From contig DATMPC010000022.1 in the NCBI GenBank assembly GCA_035567895.1, positions 62,001 through 126,000 on the forward strand: a stretch of 64,000 nucleotides of DNA, given 5' to 3'. Each line of letters opens with the position of its first letter. Within the stretch, counting starts at the first letter, position 1. A model generated the notes under the pieces. It saw only the letters and a program-made list of their open reading frames with translations, ran no database searches and was not told where the DNA came from. The DNA comes from Terriglobales bacterium. Its GTDB lineage: Bacteria; Acidobacteriota; Terriglobia; Terriglobales; Acidobacteriaceae. Shown here in pieces: positions 8,410-18,312 of this stretch. The position numbers were made by a program, and so were the translations under genes.

Positions 8410-10815
8410 CTACTGAACCTTCACTGTCATCTGCGAACCCAGCACTTGAATGGGTTGCTGCTGGCTGTTTCGCGCCCCCGGACGAGTGATGCTGATCACG
8501 GTATCGCCCGGTTGTTTCGCTTGAAGCGTGACAGTGAATACAGTGCCCTGCCCGCTTACTCCTCCCGAACCTGGTGGTCGCGAGGCTGAAGCAACGAGGA
8601 CGCCCGTGTTTACGTCGTCACGATTCACCAACGCTACAGGCTGCCCATCTTTGGTCAGGAAGTCGCCATTGTCGATCTTCACAACTGAGAGATGTTTCGG
8701 ATCATAAGTGATCTGAAGGGGCACCGAGGCCACGTCAGCACCGCCGTTCATCGTTACTCCTACCGTGAAGGTGCCGCCATTGGTCGTAGTAATCGATGCA
8801 GGATCGAAGCGCAAAACAGCCTGCCCGGAGGGCGTGGCGGATTGTTGCCCAGAGGACGTTGTCGCCGGGCTCACGGACTGCGGGGGAGGCACCTGGACTC
8901 CCCCAACTGTCGGAGCGGGAGCCGCAGCAGGGTTCGACAGAGCCGCGGTGCTCGACGGCGCCGCAGTCCTTGGCTGTTGCTGTTGAAGCTGACCTTGCGG
9001 CGACGGCGCCTCGCCTTGCCCACCACGGCCCGGACGATTCGGTGTGACTCTCAGTTCAATGCCCGTACCTGTCCCCACGTCGATCGGTCGCAGGTTCAAA
9101 TCGGTAACGTCCTGATCGCGTACCAAATGGGGAATCAGGACAAACACTACTTCATTCTGCAAGTGATCGATTTTCTGACTGCCGAAGATGTACTTCAATA
9201 TGGGAACTTGACCCAAGCCGGGAATGCCGGTGTAGTTCTTTTGGTCTTGATCCTCGAAAATTCCCCCCATCAGATTCACTTCGCCTTCACGCAGGCGAAT
9301 CTGATGATCGATCTTGCGCTGGCTGATGACGGGCTGGTCAATCCCTCCGATTGAAACGGTATTAGTCTGCGAGGAGATGTCCATTGTCACCTTCAAAGTG
9401 ACATCCCCGTTTAAATGCACAGTGGGCTGAACATCGATGTTTACGCCAACATCGAGATATTGAAATTGCGTGTTGACGAGCGGGTTGATGCCAACACCAC
9501 CAATGCCGGGCTGAAACGATCCCGTGGCAATCGGAATACGCGAGCCGATCTTGAGCGATGCCTTCTGGCCGTCCGAAGCTCGGATTTCCGGGTTCTGCAG
9601 CAGTTTGGTATCAGAATCGCTGAAGAGAGCGTTCAGTTGCGCCTGGGGGACACTCACCGCGAAATCCGTGGCATTCAAGTGTGCAAACGTATTCAGCGTC
9701 AGTCCGTTGTTTGATGTAGTGGTCGACTGCTGCTGCCCGTTGTTGGCGTTCGGATTTGTGGTCGTCGTCTGTCCGGGTGGGATAAGCTGAATTCCAATCG
9801 GTCCATTCGCCAGGGATGGCGTAAATCCCAGGTTGCGCATCTTTTCCCGGGAAACTTGGAGAATGGCGACGTCTACAACCACTTCAGCGCGAGATTTATC
9901 GAGATCGCCCACGATCTTGGACGCAAGCGCAACCTGGTCTGGAGTGCCACGCACGACGAGCGCGTTCTCAGCTGCAATCGGCTGCACGCGCGTGATGTCC
10001 AGAATTGTGCGGAGTGTATTCGCGATGTCCTGGAACTCGGTTTGGCTGTTCGCGTTGGTGAGATAAAAAGTCTTCACCACGCTCTGATCCAGGTCCTTGC
10101 GCTTTGTTTGTGTATTCGGTGCAACGAAAATTGTATTTGGCGTCACTGGCCGCCAAAACGTGCCTGACTGGATCGAGACAATGCTCAGTGCCTCCTGCAA
10201 TGTGACACCGTTCAGCTCAAGCGCCGGAAGCTGCCTCGCAACATAGTCCGGATCGAACAGGATATTGACGCCGGCGAGCTTGCCGATCGTTTGATAGATC
10301 GTCTTGCTATCGCCGGAGATATGCATATTGATCGAGAGATCGTTGATCGGAGCAAGGGCTACTGGTCCCTGTGCCTGCTCGATGCGCTGCCGCAAAATGT
10401 CATCGCGCTTCGGCTCTTGCTGACTCGTGTTCCCTTGCCCGGTAGCAGCTGCAATTTGAGCCTTGGTACGAGTAATCTCCTGCTGAGCAATGAAACTAGA
10501 GGGATCGATCTGCGCTGCCGTTTGAAATTCCTGAAGGGCCTTCTCGAGCTCGCCGTTCTGACGCAACTGCTGGCCATGCTTAACGTGAACAGCTGCAGCT
10601 TGGAACTTCATTCGCTCAAACGATGAGCGATAACGTAAGTCGGTCGGTTTTTCGTCGTAGGCCGCTTTGTAAGCCTCATAGGCCTCGAGATAGTTCTGCC
10701 TTGCCTCCGCTTGTTGGCCTTTGTGATAAAGAGACTTTGCTGATTCAGCATGGCTTGTGGAAACCGCCAGGACACACGCCAGCAGCAAGAGAGTGCTTCG
10801 GTTGGAGATTCTCAA
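8410..10815 (-). CDS. gspD: GspD-like outer-membrane secretin with cohesin domain
   Basis: Forms the outer-membrane gated ring of a type II secretion or pilus-like machine. The start chosen is TTG at 10815, because AAGGAG lies 5 bases before it and the product then begins with a clean signal peptide (MRISNRSTLLLLACVLAVS); an ATG at 10848 adds 11 residues without a ribosome site. The mature 801-residue chain has an N-terminal TPR-like region (about 20-105), an STN/N0 domain, N1-type repeats, the secretin core (LLQNPEIRASDGQKASLKIG; EGEVNLMGGI), a Pro/Gln-rich linker and a C-terminal cohesin-type domain of about 135 residues. It heads the operon. A cohesin domain on a secretin is unusual outside acidobacteria and their relatives. 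Confidence 0.92.
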   Translation of the reverse strand: MRISNRSTLLLLACVLAVSTSHAESAKSLYHKGQQAEARQNYLEAYEAYKAAYDEKPTDLRYRSSFERMKFQAAAVHVKHGQQLRQNGELEKALQEFQTAAQIDPSSFIAQQEITRTKAQIAAATGQGNTSQQEPKRDDILRQRIEQAQGPVALAPINDLSINMHISGDSKTIYQTIGKLAGVNILFDPDYVARQLPALELNGVTLQEALSIVSIQSGTFWRPVTPNTIFVAPNTQTKRKDLDQSVVKTFYLTNANSQTEFQDIANTLRTILDITRVQPIAAENALVVRGTPDQVALASKIVGDLDKSRAEVVVDVAILQVSREKMRNLGFTPSLANGPIGIQLIPPGQTTTTNPNANNGQQQSTTTSNNGLTLNTFAHLNATDFAVSVPQAQLNALFSDSDTKLLQNPEIRASDGQKASLKIGSRIPIATGSFQPGIGGVGINPLVNTQFQYLDVGVNIDVQPTVHLNGDVTLKVTMDISSQTNTVSIGGIDQPVISQRKIDHQIRLREGEVNLMGGIFEDQDQKNYTGIPGLGQVPILKYIFGSQKIDHLQNEVVFVLIPHLVRDQDVTDLNLRPIDVGTGTGIELRVTPNRPGRGGQGEAPSPQGQLQQQQPRTAAPSSTAALSNPAAAPAPTVGGVQVPPPQSVSPATTSSGQQSATPSGQAVLRFDPASITTTNGGTFTVGVTMNGGADVASVPLQITYDPKHLSVVKIDNGDFLTKDGQPVALVNRDDVNTGVLVASASRPPGSGGVSGQGTVFTVTLQAKQPGDTVISITRPGARNSQQQPIQVLGSQMTVKVQ

Positions 10816-11075
10816 ACCTACTCCTTCAAGCAAAGTTGTTGGACACACTCGTCCAACACCGGTCGTGAGCGGCAGCTAAAGGAATCTAAAATACCAGACT
10901 ATTGTGGCGCGCAAGCGGTGAGCTATTAGCCCCGAAATTCCGCAAGTCACTGTGACTAAGCCACTTGAGACCTGCAGAATCGCCGATTATAGCATTGGAA
11001 CGACGCGCCACTTCCAGCTTGCAGCAATTCTTGCATGTTACGATTCGAGATTGCCCTTCTCACGGACTTACGCTC

Positions 11076-11600
11076 ATGGCTCGCTCCGCTACGCAGACAA
11101 AACCCGACAAACCGGAGAACGTAAAGCGGGACCCAGTGGCCTCGGGCGAGCGGGACGCGTCGGTAAACCGGGGGGCCTCGCACAAGTACTTTTTGCTCGA
11201 AAAGTTTGAAGCGGGCCTCTTGCTCCGCGGCACTGAGGTCAAGTCCATCCGCTCGGGCCAGGTTCAGCTCAAGGACGCTTATGGACTAGTAAAGGACGGT
11301 GAGGTTTGGCTCCTGAACGCCCACATCGGTCCGTATGAGCACGGTAACATCTTCAATCACGAGCCGCTCCGTACCCGCAAGCTGCTCTTGCATCGCGAGG
11401 AGATCCGCAAGCTCATAGGCAAGACGCAACAAAAGGGACTCACGCTGGTTCCCACCCGCGTTTACTTTCGTAACGGCAAAGCCAAGATTGAGCTAGCACT
11501 GGCTCGCGGAAAGCAGGAGTGGGACAAACGCGAGACAGAGCGTCGCCGAACAGCTGACAAAGAAGCACGCGACGCCATCGCTCGCAGCCGCCGCGCCTGA
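11076..11600 (+). CDS. smpB: SsrA-binding protein SmpB
   Basis: Binds tmRNA and carries it to stalled ribosomes for trans-translation. The ATG at 11076 gives 174 residues; the frame is open further upstream, but the family length (about 150-160) favours this start. The core reads HKYFLLEKFEAGLLLRGTEV, SIRSGQVQLKDAYG and the C-terminal KxxWDKRETERRR tail that enters the mRNA channel. The first 30 residues are a charged lineage-specific extension. It is transcribed away from the secretin operon. No ssrA gene was recognised nearby. Confidence 0.95.
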   Translation: MARSATQTKPDKPENVKRDPVASGERDASVNRGASHKYFLLEKFEAGLLLRGTEVKSIRSGQVQLKDAYGLVKDGEVWLLNAHIGPYEHGNIFNHEPLRTRKLLLHREEIRKLIGKTQQKGLTLVPTRVYFRNGKAKIELALARGKQEWDKRETERRRTADKEARDAIARSRRA

Positions 11601-11695
11601 GGCGGCAAAGTATAGACAAGCGTGCTGCGTCGTCGGAGCCGCCTAAAAAGTAAACTTTTGCGAAATTAGATATTCGGAGAGAAAGAACGAAATAA

Positions 11696-13198
11696 ATGAA
11701 ATTTGATCTGGCAATCAAGAACGCTGCGGAAGTTGAAACCGATTGTCTGGTACTCGTAGTAGTCGACAAAGGGGACAGGGATAAGCCTCAAGCCTCAGTA
11801 CTCAGCGCGGAAAAGGCCCTTCAAGATGCTGCGCAGGAACTCATCTCATCAAGCGAGCTGACTGGCAAGGCTCTCGAATTAGCGATGTTGCATCGTCCAG
11901 TCGGTGTTAAGGCAAAGCGCGTACTCTTCGTTGGCGGAGGTAGGGAGAACAAGTTTAGTCCCAACGATCTTCGTAAGATCGCCGGAGCCGCAGCCCGCCA
12001 CCTGAAATCGAAAAGCATTCGCAACCTAGCGATCGCGCTTCCCTCTTCCGTTCACTTTCATGCCGACAATGCAGTACGCGCTGCTGTGATCGGCGTGCTC
12101 ATCGGCGACTTCGACCCAGATACTTACAAGAGCGACCGCAAGGATCAGCGCATCGACTCACTCACAATTGCGGCGCCGGTCGGAAGTGACGAAAAGGTCC
12201 TGCGTCCTGCCTTAGAAGAAGGGCGAATCATCGGCGAGTCCCAGAACTTCACGCGCGAACTGGTCAACGAACCCAGTAACCGTCTCACGCCGACAATCCT
12301 TGCGGATCGCGCGCGAAAAATGGCCAGTGAGACTGGCTTGCAATGCGAAGTACTCGGTCCTGATGAGATCAAGGCTCTGAAAATGGGAGCATTCTGGGGT
12401 GTTGCCCAAGGCTCCGACGAACCGCCTGCATTGATCGTGCTTAAGTATGCTCCTGCCGGAGCGCCGGCGGAGCCCGTTTTGGGACTCGTAGGTAAGGCGA
12501 TCACATTTGATACCGGCGGAATCTCGATCAAGCCAGCCGATGGCATGGAGAAGATGAAGTACGACATGGCAGGCGGCGCCACCATGCTGGGCGCCATGCG
12601 AGCGATCGCCCAGCTTAAACCGAAAGTAAAAGTAAATGCCGTAATCTGTGCTTCGGAGAACATGCCCTCAGGCAAGGCTCAGAAACCAGGCGATGTCCAG
12701 ATAGCTATGTCCGGCAAGTCGATCGAGATCATCAATACCGACGCTGAGGGACGTCTCGTCCTGGCCGATGGTCTGACTTATGCCCGTACCAAATTGGGAT
12801 GCACGCATCTGGTTGATGCTGCCACGCTTACCGGAGCGTGCGTAGTCGCCCTCGCGATGGTCAATGCCGGCATTTTTGCGAATGATGACACGATGTATGA
12901 GCGGTTCGAAAAGGCCCGCCATCAGGCAGGCGAAAAGATGTGGCGTCTGCCGCTCGACGATGAGTACCGCGACATGATCAAGTCCAGCATCGCCGATATC
13001 GTGAACAGCGGCGGCCGCTACGGCGGAGCAGTTACCGCCGCGATGTTTCTGAAAGAGTTTGTCGAAGACAAGCCTTGGATCCACCTCGACATAGCAGGAA
13101 CCGCTTGGGTAGATGAGGCGAAACCCTTCATTGCCAAAGGACCGTCGGGCATCGCGGTACGAAGCTTAATCGAGTTTGTGCGGGGCTTCGCGGCGTAA
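11696..13198 (+). CDS. pepA: leucyl aminopeptidase (M17 family)
   Basis: Cytoplasmic two-metal aminopeptidase that removes N-terminal residues, used in peptide turnover; some PepA also bind DNA. 500 residues, normal for the family. The catalytic domain shows ITFDTGGISIKP (metal ligands and catalytic lysine region), MKYDMAGGA, the signature NTDAEGR at residues 347-353 and the closing GPSGIAVRSL. The N-terminal regulatory domain is present. It lies 95 bases after smpB in the same direction, and a 22-bp palindrome follows its stop. Confidence 0.96.
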   Translation: MKFDLAIKNAAEVETDCLVLVVVDKGDRDKPQASVLSAEKALQDAAQELISSSELTGKALELAMLHRPVGVKAKRVLFVGGGRENKFSPNDLRKIAGAAARHLKSKSIRNLAIALPSSVHFHADNAVRAAVIGVLIGDFDPDTYKSDRKDQRIDSLTIAAPVGSDEKVLRPALEEGRIIGESQNFTRELVNEPSNRLTPTILADRARKMASETGLQCEVLGPDEIKALKMGAFWGVAQGSDEPPALIVLKYAPAGAPAEPVLGLVGKAITFDTGGISIKPADGMEKMKYDMAGGATMLGAMRAIAQLKPKVKVNAVICASENMPSGKAQKPGDVQIAMSGKSIEIINTDAEGRLVLADGLTYARTKLGCTHLVDAATLTGACVVALAMVNAGIFANDDTMYERFEKARHQAGEKMWRLPLDDEYRDMIKSSIADIVNSGGRYGGAVTAAMFLKEFVEDKPWIHLDIAGTAWVDEAKPFIAKGPSGIAVRSLIEFVRGFAA

Positions 13199-13209
13199 GC
13201 GTTCCGGTA

Positions 13210-13231
13210 GAGACGCAGCATGCTGCGTCTC
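13210..13231. repeat. 22-bp perfect palindrome, copy 1
   Basis: GAGACGCAGCA followed by its exact complement, 11 bases after the pepA stop, between convergent genes. Copies of the same palindrome occur at 57987, 58063 (one base changed in the core) and 62175, always outside genes or touching a stop codon. In RNA it would fold into a strong hairpin; there is no T tract. Confidence 0.9.
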
Positions 13232-13259
13232 TTCGACGAAGATCGAAGCGGCCAAATTT

Positions 13260-13838
13260 CTAAGGCTTCTTGGACTTTTTTGCGGCGACTTCTACGTCAC
13301 TCTTGAAGTCTTCAACCAACGGTGGATTCTTCCCAGCCAGGCCCTCATCCTCGGTCTTGCGCCAGAGCCGAGGTCCTTCCCGCCCCGCGTTGGCTTGATA
13401 TACGGCTAAGTAGTCACTGGGCGGACCTGCTTGCGCACCAAAGACAGGGCCGATTCCAACACCAGGCATTCGGCTTGTCCTTCCGGTTGGATCGATTGAA
13501 CCAGTCTCAACATGAATTCCACCGTTAGCTGAGGCAAGGCGCCCTGAGCGCACCGCAATCAAAAGCTCGGCCTCACGAGGATCAATGGTGATCGCATATC
13601 GATTCCACTTCTTGAGTGCATCGCTCACGTTTGCGAGAGCCTGACGGTCTTCTAGCAGAATCTTCGCCGAGACAAAAGATTCGGTTTCCCACTCGCCGAG
13701 AAAGCCGTTAGCAGTCTCATATCCCAAGGCGACGTACCTCGCTTGAAGAAGCAGAGCTGGGAGTTTTGGGTCTTTTGCATTGCCCTGAATAGCGAAAACA
13801 AAGATTGAAAGAAGCAGAGCGGCGCTCACCCTACGCAT
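13260..13838 (-). CDS. exported protein of unknown function
   Basis: 192 residues from the ATG at 13838, which is preceded by GGAG at 7-base spacing; an upstream ATG (13859) lacks this. The N-terminus is a signal peptide (MRRVSAALLLSIFVFAIQGNA). The rest is soluble, with the segments RYVALGYETANGFLG and WNRYAITIDPREAELLIAVR, a Gly/Pro-rich middle and a lysine-rich end. I do not recognise a named domain. It is convergent with pepA and likely monocistronic. Confidence 0.75.
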   Translation of the reverse strand: MRRVSAALLLSIFVFAIQGNAKDPKLPALLLQARYVALGYETANGFLGEWETESFVSAKILLEDRQALANVSDALKKWNRYAITIDPREAELLIAVRSGRLASANGGIHVETGSIDPTGRTSRMPGVGIGPVFGAQAGPPSDYLAVYQANAGREGPRLWRKTEDEGLAGKNPPLVEDFKSDVEVAAKKSKKP

Positions 13839-13981
13839 AGAGAAACTCCGTGGGCACAAGAGTATCGCAACTTCAGATCAGAACCGATCCTTCGACGAAA
13901 GTTTCGGTCGAACACCCTAATGAGACTTGCCGGCGTGGGCTGCAGGTCTGCGTGAGCCTGAATTCGAAGTCCAGCGACAAC

Positions 13982-15916
13982 TCACATCACTTCTGGCGCT
14001 TCGATTCCCAAAATAGATAGTGTCCGCACCAGCTCGCGCTGAACGATCGCCGCCGTCGCCAACAGGAGAGACTTGCGACTTGGGTTCTCCTCGGTGAGGA
14101 TGTGATGCCGATGGTAGAAGTTGTTGAATAGTTGAGCCAGCTGAAAGGCGTACTTCGCCAGGTACGCGGGCTCAGTGGTTGAGATACATTGATCTACCAT
14201 CAACGACAGCTTGCCCGCCGTGAGCCATAGCTCCCAGATGTCATCTTCCCCTTCGAGCAGCCGTACCCATGCCGGATCGAAGGTCTGCAGGCTGTCCTCG
14301 GTAGTTGTCCCACCTTTGCGGAAAATATTTGAGGCACGCACGATCGCATACTGGACATATGGTCCGGTTTCGCCTTCAAAGCTGAGCGCATCTTTGAAGT
14401 CGAAGGCAATCACCGCGTTCTTCGTGAACTTCAGCATGAAATAGCGCAACGCTCCGATGGTGATCTGCGTCGCAATTTGGCGGCGCTCGGCATCTGACTT
14501 GTCTGGCTGCCGCTCATCGACTTCCACGATCGCCTTCATGATCAGAGTGTCCAGCAGATCGTCTGCCTTCACTCCAAAGCCTTTCCGACCCGACACCTCG
14601 ATGTAAGCCCGCTTGCGATCTTCTTCGGGAACGTCATACCCAAGCTCGATCGCGCAACGCGGAGTAAGGGCCACCATTTCGTAGGAAAAGTGTGTGTAGT
14701 GAGCTGCCTGATCCGTGTAACCTAGCGCCCTCAGAGCCTCGATGACATTGTTCTGCGGATCGGATTGGCGCGAGTCGATCACGTTGTAGATTTCTCTCAC
14801 ACCGCCGAAGTGGGGATGATCTTTCTCGCCGCTCTGGGCTGAGATCCAACAATCGTGACCATCGGGATATCGATAGAAGCGCCGATATCCGAAGTCGCGA
14901 CCCAGCAATCCAAATTTCCAAAGGTGATACGCAATATCCTTACCGACGTAGGTGACAGTCCCATTCGAGCGCACAATTACCTTGTCATCTTCCGCGCTCT
15001 CGCCCGCCGAAGCTGAGCTCCGCTTCATCACCCAGCAGCCTTTGTTCTTGCCCTCGGTCTCGAAACGCAGCACGCCTTTCTGCTTCATTTGTTCAAATGC
15101 CAGATCCCAGAAGTGCAGGTGAAGAATTTCGCTTTCCCGTGGCAGGAAGTCATAAACGATGTCCAGCCGCTGCATCGTTTCCAGATGGCGCTTCAGGATC
15201 GCCGTTGAGATCAGATCGGCGAGACGCCCGGTCTCATTGCCCCCTTCTTCGAGCTTGTGCAGAGTATCCAGACGAACCTGCTTGTGCGCCGAATCCTCTT
15301 CGTACCACTGCGAGACACGCGCGTAGAGATCCCAGCAGTAGTAATCGAAGCGGGGAGCGCGGGTGAGCGCCTCTACCTCGTCATATGACTTGTGCTCAAG
15401 GTGCTCGAAGCCAACAACTACATCTGCCACCTGCACTCCGGTGTTGTCGATGTAATTCTGTACATCTACTAAATGCGCCGCCTCCCGCAACAAACGCACA
15501 AACGTATCGCCGAGAATGGCGTTGCGCAGATGTCCGATGTGGGCCGCTTTGTTGGGATTGATACTGGTGTGCTCGACCAGAACTTTGTCCTTCGGAGTGA
15601 CGCGACCGCGATCTGGCGACAACATCTGCCGGGCGAATTCACCGCGGTCAAGACGAGCATTGATGTAACCTACGCCCGCAAGATCAAATGCCTTGAATCC
15701 AGGAACTCTCCCAAGCGCGCTGACAACCTCCTCAGCGGTCTTGCGCGGAGGCTTGCGCAGACGCTTCGCAAGGTCAAAAGCCAAAGGCAGCGCGAACTCG
15801 CCGAAAGCGATCTTCGGCGGCTGTTCGATGACTACATTTGGAAGATCGAGTTCATACTTCTCACGAAGAAGTGCGCGGACGCGTTCGGCGAGAACTTGTT
15901 GGAAGTGAAGGTACAA
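13982..15916 (-). CDS. argS: arginyl-tRNA synthetase
   Basis: Class I aminoacyl-tRNA synthetase charging tRNA-Arg. 644 residues, somewhat longer than the usual 560-590. An N-terminal Add-1 tRNA-recognition domain is followed by the catalytic domain with AHIGHLRN (HIGH at 126-129); in place of a canonical KMSKS there is GRKGFGVKADDLL, as in many ArgRS. The C-terminal DALR anticodon-binding domain contains FNNFYHRHHIL. It is divergent from metG with about 280 bases between the starts, so two synthetase genes share an upstream region. Confidence 0.96.
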   Translation of the reverse strand: MYLHFQQVLAERVRALLREKYELDLPNVVIEQPPKIAFGEFALPLAFDLAKRLRKPPRKTAEEVVSALGRVPGFKAFDLAGVGYINARLDRGEFARQMLSPDRGRVTPKDKVLVEHTSINPNKAAHIGHLRNAILGDTFVRLLREAAHLVDVQNYIDNTGVQVADVVVGFEHLEHKSYDEVEALTRAPRFDYYCWDLYARVSQWYEEDSAHKQVRLDTLHKLEEGGNETGRLADLISTAILKRHLETMQRLDIVYDFLPRESEILHLHFWDLAFEQMKQKGVLRFETEGKNKGCWVMKRSSASAGESAEDDKVIVRSNGTVTYVGKDIAYHLWKFGLLGRDFGYRRFYRYPDGHDCWISAQSGEKDHPHFGGVREIYNVIDSRQSDPQNNVIEALRALGYTDQAAHYTHFSYEMVALTPRCAIELGYDVPEEDRKRAYIEVSGRKGFGVKADDLLDTLIMKAIVEVDERQPDKSDAERRQIATQITIGALRYFMLKFTKNAVIAFDFKDALSFEGETGPYVQYAIVRASNIFRKGGTTTEDSLQTFDPAWVRLLEGEDDIWELWLTAGKLSLMVDQCISTTEPAYLAKYAFQLAQLFNNFYHRHHILTEENPSRKSLLLATAAIVQRELVRTLSILGIEAPEVM

Positions 15917-16194
15917 GAATCCTCACTGGCGATGGCGAGCAGGTGCATCGTCCGAAATGTCTCTCAGCGTGGACGATAAAATCGCGATTATAACAATCGC
16001 TCACTGTTCGCAACTGTTTTGTCGCACGGCACCCTCGCAGCGTTGAAAGGTTTGTCACAACATTGTGCAAACGAACTGGCGCCGCAGTTTGACGCTGCCC
16101 AATGCACCCCCTATGATGAAGAATTCCTGTCTTCATCGCGTCGGTAGCGATAATCGCTAAGCGCCGGAGACTCTCAGAACAGCCGACAGCGGCT

Positions 16195-18312
16195 GTGCCA
16201 CAAGATCTGGTCAGAATGGAAAAAGGCGCAAAGTTCTACATCACTACTCCGATTTACTACGTGAACGCGCGGCCTCACATTGGCCACGCGTATACGACGA
16301 TCGTGTGCGACGTAGTGGCGCGGCGCCAGCGCATGCTCGGATCGGACACCTTCTTCCTTACTGGCACTGACGAGCACGGACAGAAGATTGAACGCTCTGC
16401 GGCGGCAGCCGGCAAGAGTCCCAAGCAATGGACAGACGCGGTCGCAGGCGAATACCGCGCGCTTTGGGACCGTATGGGCATCACGTATGACGGCTTCATC
16501 CGCACCACAGATGAGCGCCATGCCGAGGGAGTACAGCAGCTCTTTCGCCAGATCCGCGACAACGGACACATCTACAAAGGTTCGTACACAGGTCAGTACT
16601 GCGTATTTGACGAACTCTATGTTGACGCTCCTCCAGGCTCGCCGTGTCCCGATTGCGGGCGTCCTACAGAAACCATCAGCGAAGAAAATTACTACTTCAA
16701 ACTCTCGGCGTTTCAGGACAAGTTACTGAAACTCTATGAGGAGAACCCAGACTTTGTCTGGCCGGAAACTCGCCGTAATGAAGTAATAGCTTTCGTACGC
16801 AGCGGATTGAAAGATCTGAGTATCAGCCGTACTTCAGTCCGTTGGGGGATTCCGGTTCCCGACGATCCCAAACACGTGCTGTACGTGTGGTTCGACGCCG
16901 ACGCGAATTACATCACCGCCATTGGCTACGGTTCCGATGACGCCAAACTGAAGAAGCAGTTCGAGCGCTACTGGCCGGCCGACGTGCACATGGTCGGCAA
17001 GGAGATCGTGCGCTTCCACGCGGTGTACTGGCCCGCGTTCCTGATGGCCGCAGGACTACCGCTCCCCAAGCAAGTCGTCGTGCATGGCTGGCTGCTCTTC
17101 GAGCAAGACAAGATGTCGAAGTCGCGCGGCAACATTGTTCGTAGCGAGACCGTGCTCGACGTGCTCGGCTCCGACGCGCTGCGCTACTTCCTGCTGCGCG
17201 AAGTCGTCTTCGGACAGGACGGCAGCTTCTCGTTCGACGCGCTGGTGCAGCGTTACAACTCAGATTTGGCCAACGATCTCGGCAACCTTTCCAGCCGGAC
17301 GCTCTCGATGATCGCGCGCTACTTCCGCGAGCAGATTCCCTATCCCTCGCCGAAAGCCTCACGCACGGCGGGTGATGAGGCCATTGCTGACCTCGCGACT
17401 GACGTGATCAAGAGTACCAACGAACTCTTTGCCAGCTATCAGTTCTCCCGCGCTCTGGAGAACGTCTGGTCACTCGTGAGCGGGGTGAACAAGTACATCG
17501 TCGAAAACGAGCCATGGCAGCTCGGCGAGCACAAGGACGAAGCCAGTCTGTCGCGTCTCGCTACGGTGCTGTACACGAGCGCGGAAGCGCTGCGCATTAT
17601 CACCGCGCTGCTGCATCCTGTCCTGCCAAGCGCAACCTCACGCATCTGGCAGCAGCTCGGACTTGGTGACATCGCGAAGTTCGGCCTTGACGAACTCAAG
17701 TGGGGACAGCTCGGGCTTGGCACTAAGCTGGGCAAAATAGAACCTGTCTTTCCGCGCGCCGAGAAGAACGCCATCGAGCGCATGCAGCAGGCGGAACTCG
17801 ATCGAGCATCTGCCGCTGCTTCTATCACCACGGCACCATCCGTTCCTGCTGGAGTCGGCGCCAAAGCGGGACAGCCGGCCACACAAGCTGCGGCCGCCAC
17901 TGAAGCTCCGGCGAAATCTGTGGGAACCAGCGTGTCAACTCCTCATGGCGCCAGTCAGGGAGTCACACCTAACGCCCTCGACGGCCGCATCTCCATCGAT
18001 GACTTCGCCAGAGTCGAACTTCGCGTTGGCCAGGTGAAAGCTGCTGAGAAGGTTAAAGGCGCGGACAAGCTGCTGAAGCTCGAAGTCGACATCGGCAGCG
18101 AAGTTCGCACCATCGTTGCGGGGATCGCCGAAAAGTACTCGCCAGAGAAGATTATCGGCATGAAAGTCGTGATCGTTGCGAATCTCCAGCCACGAAAGCT
18201 GCGCGGAATCGAGTCGAATGGCATGATTGTCGCGGCTTCTATCGGGGACAAAGGCCTGCCTGTGCTCGCCAGCTTCCTCGAAGACGTTCCCATTGGCGCC
18301 CGCCTCAAGTAA
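16195..18312 (+). CDS. metG: methionyl-tRNA synthetase with C-terminal tRNA-binding domain
   Basis: Class I synthetase charging initiator and elongator tRNA-Met. The frame allows a GTG start (16195, 705 residues) or an ATG at 16216 (698 residues, MEKGAKFYITTPIYY); neither has a strong ribosome site. HIGH is at residues 28-31 (PHIGHAYT), a zinc knuckle lies in the C-PDC region near 150-165, and KMSKS is at 306-310. An Ala/Pro/Thr-rich linker (about 535-595) joins the catalytic part to an EMAP/Trbp111-type tRNA-binding domain (VELRVGQV...GADKLLKLEVD) that usually makes MetRS dimeric. tatD follows with no gap. Confidence 0.96.
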   Translation: MPQDLVRMEKGAKFYITTPIYYVNARPHIGHAYTTIVCDVVARRQRMLGSDTFFLTGTDEHGQKIERSAAAAGKSPKQWTDAVAGEYRALWDRMGITYDGFIRTTDERHAEGVQQLFRQIRDNGHIYKGSYTGQYCVFDELYVDAPPGSPCPDCGRPTETISEENYYFKLSAFQDKLLKLYEENPDFVWPETRRNEVIAFVRSGLKDLSISRTSVRWGIPVPDDPKHVLYVWFDADANYITAIGYGSDDAKLKKQFERYWPADVHMVGKEIVRFHAVYWPAFLMAAGLPLPKQVVVHGWLLFEQDKMSKSRGNIVRSETVLDVLGSDALRYFLLREVVFGQDGSFSFDALVQRYNSDLANDLGNLSSRTLSMIARYFREQIPYPSPKASRTAGDEAIADLATDVIKSTNELFASYQFSRALENVWSLVSGVNKYIVENEPWQLGEHKDEASLSRLATVLYTSAEALRIITALLHPVLPSATSRIWQQLGLGDIAKFGLDELKWGQLGLGTKLGKIEPVFPRAEKNAIERMQQAELDRASAAASITTAPSVPAGVGAKAGQPATQAAAATEAPAKSVGTSVSTPHGASQGVTPNALDGRISIDDFARVELRVGQVKAAEKVKGADKLLKLEVDIGSEVRTIVAGIAEKYSPEKIIGMKVVIVANLQPRKLRGIESNGMIVAASIGDKGLPVLASFLEDVPIGARLK

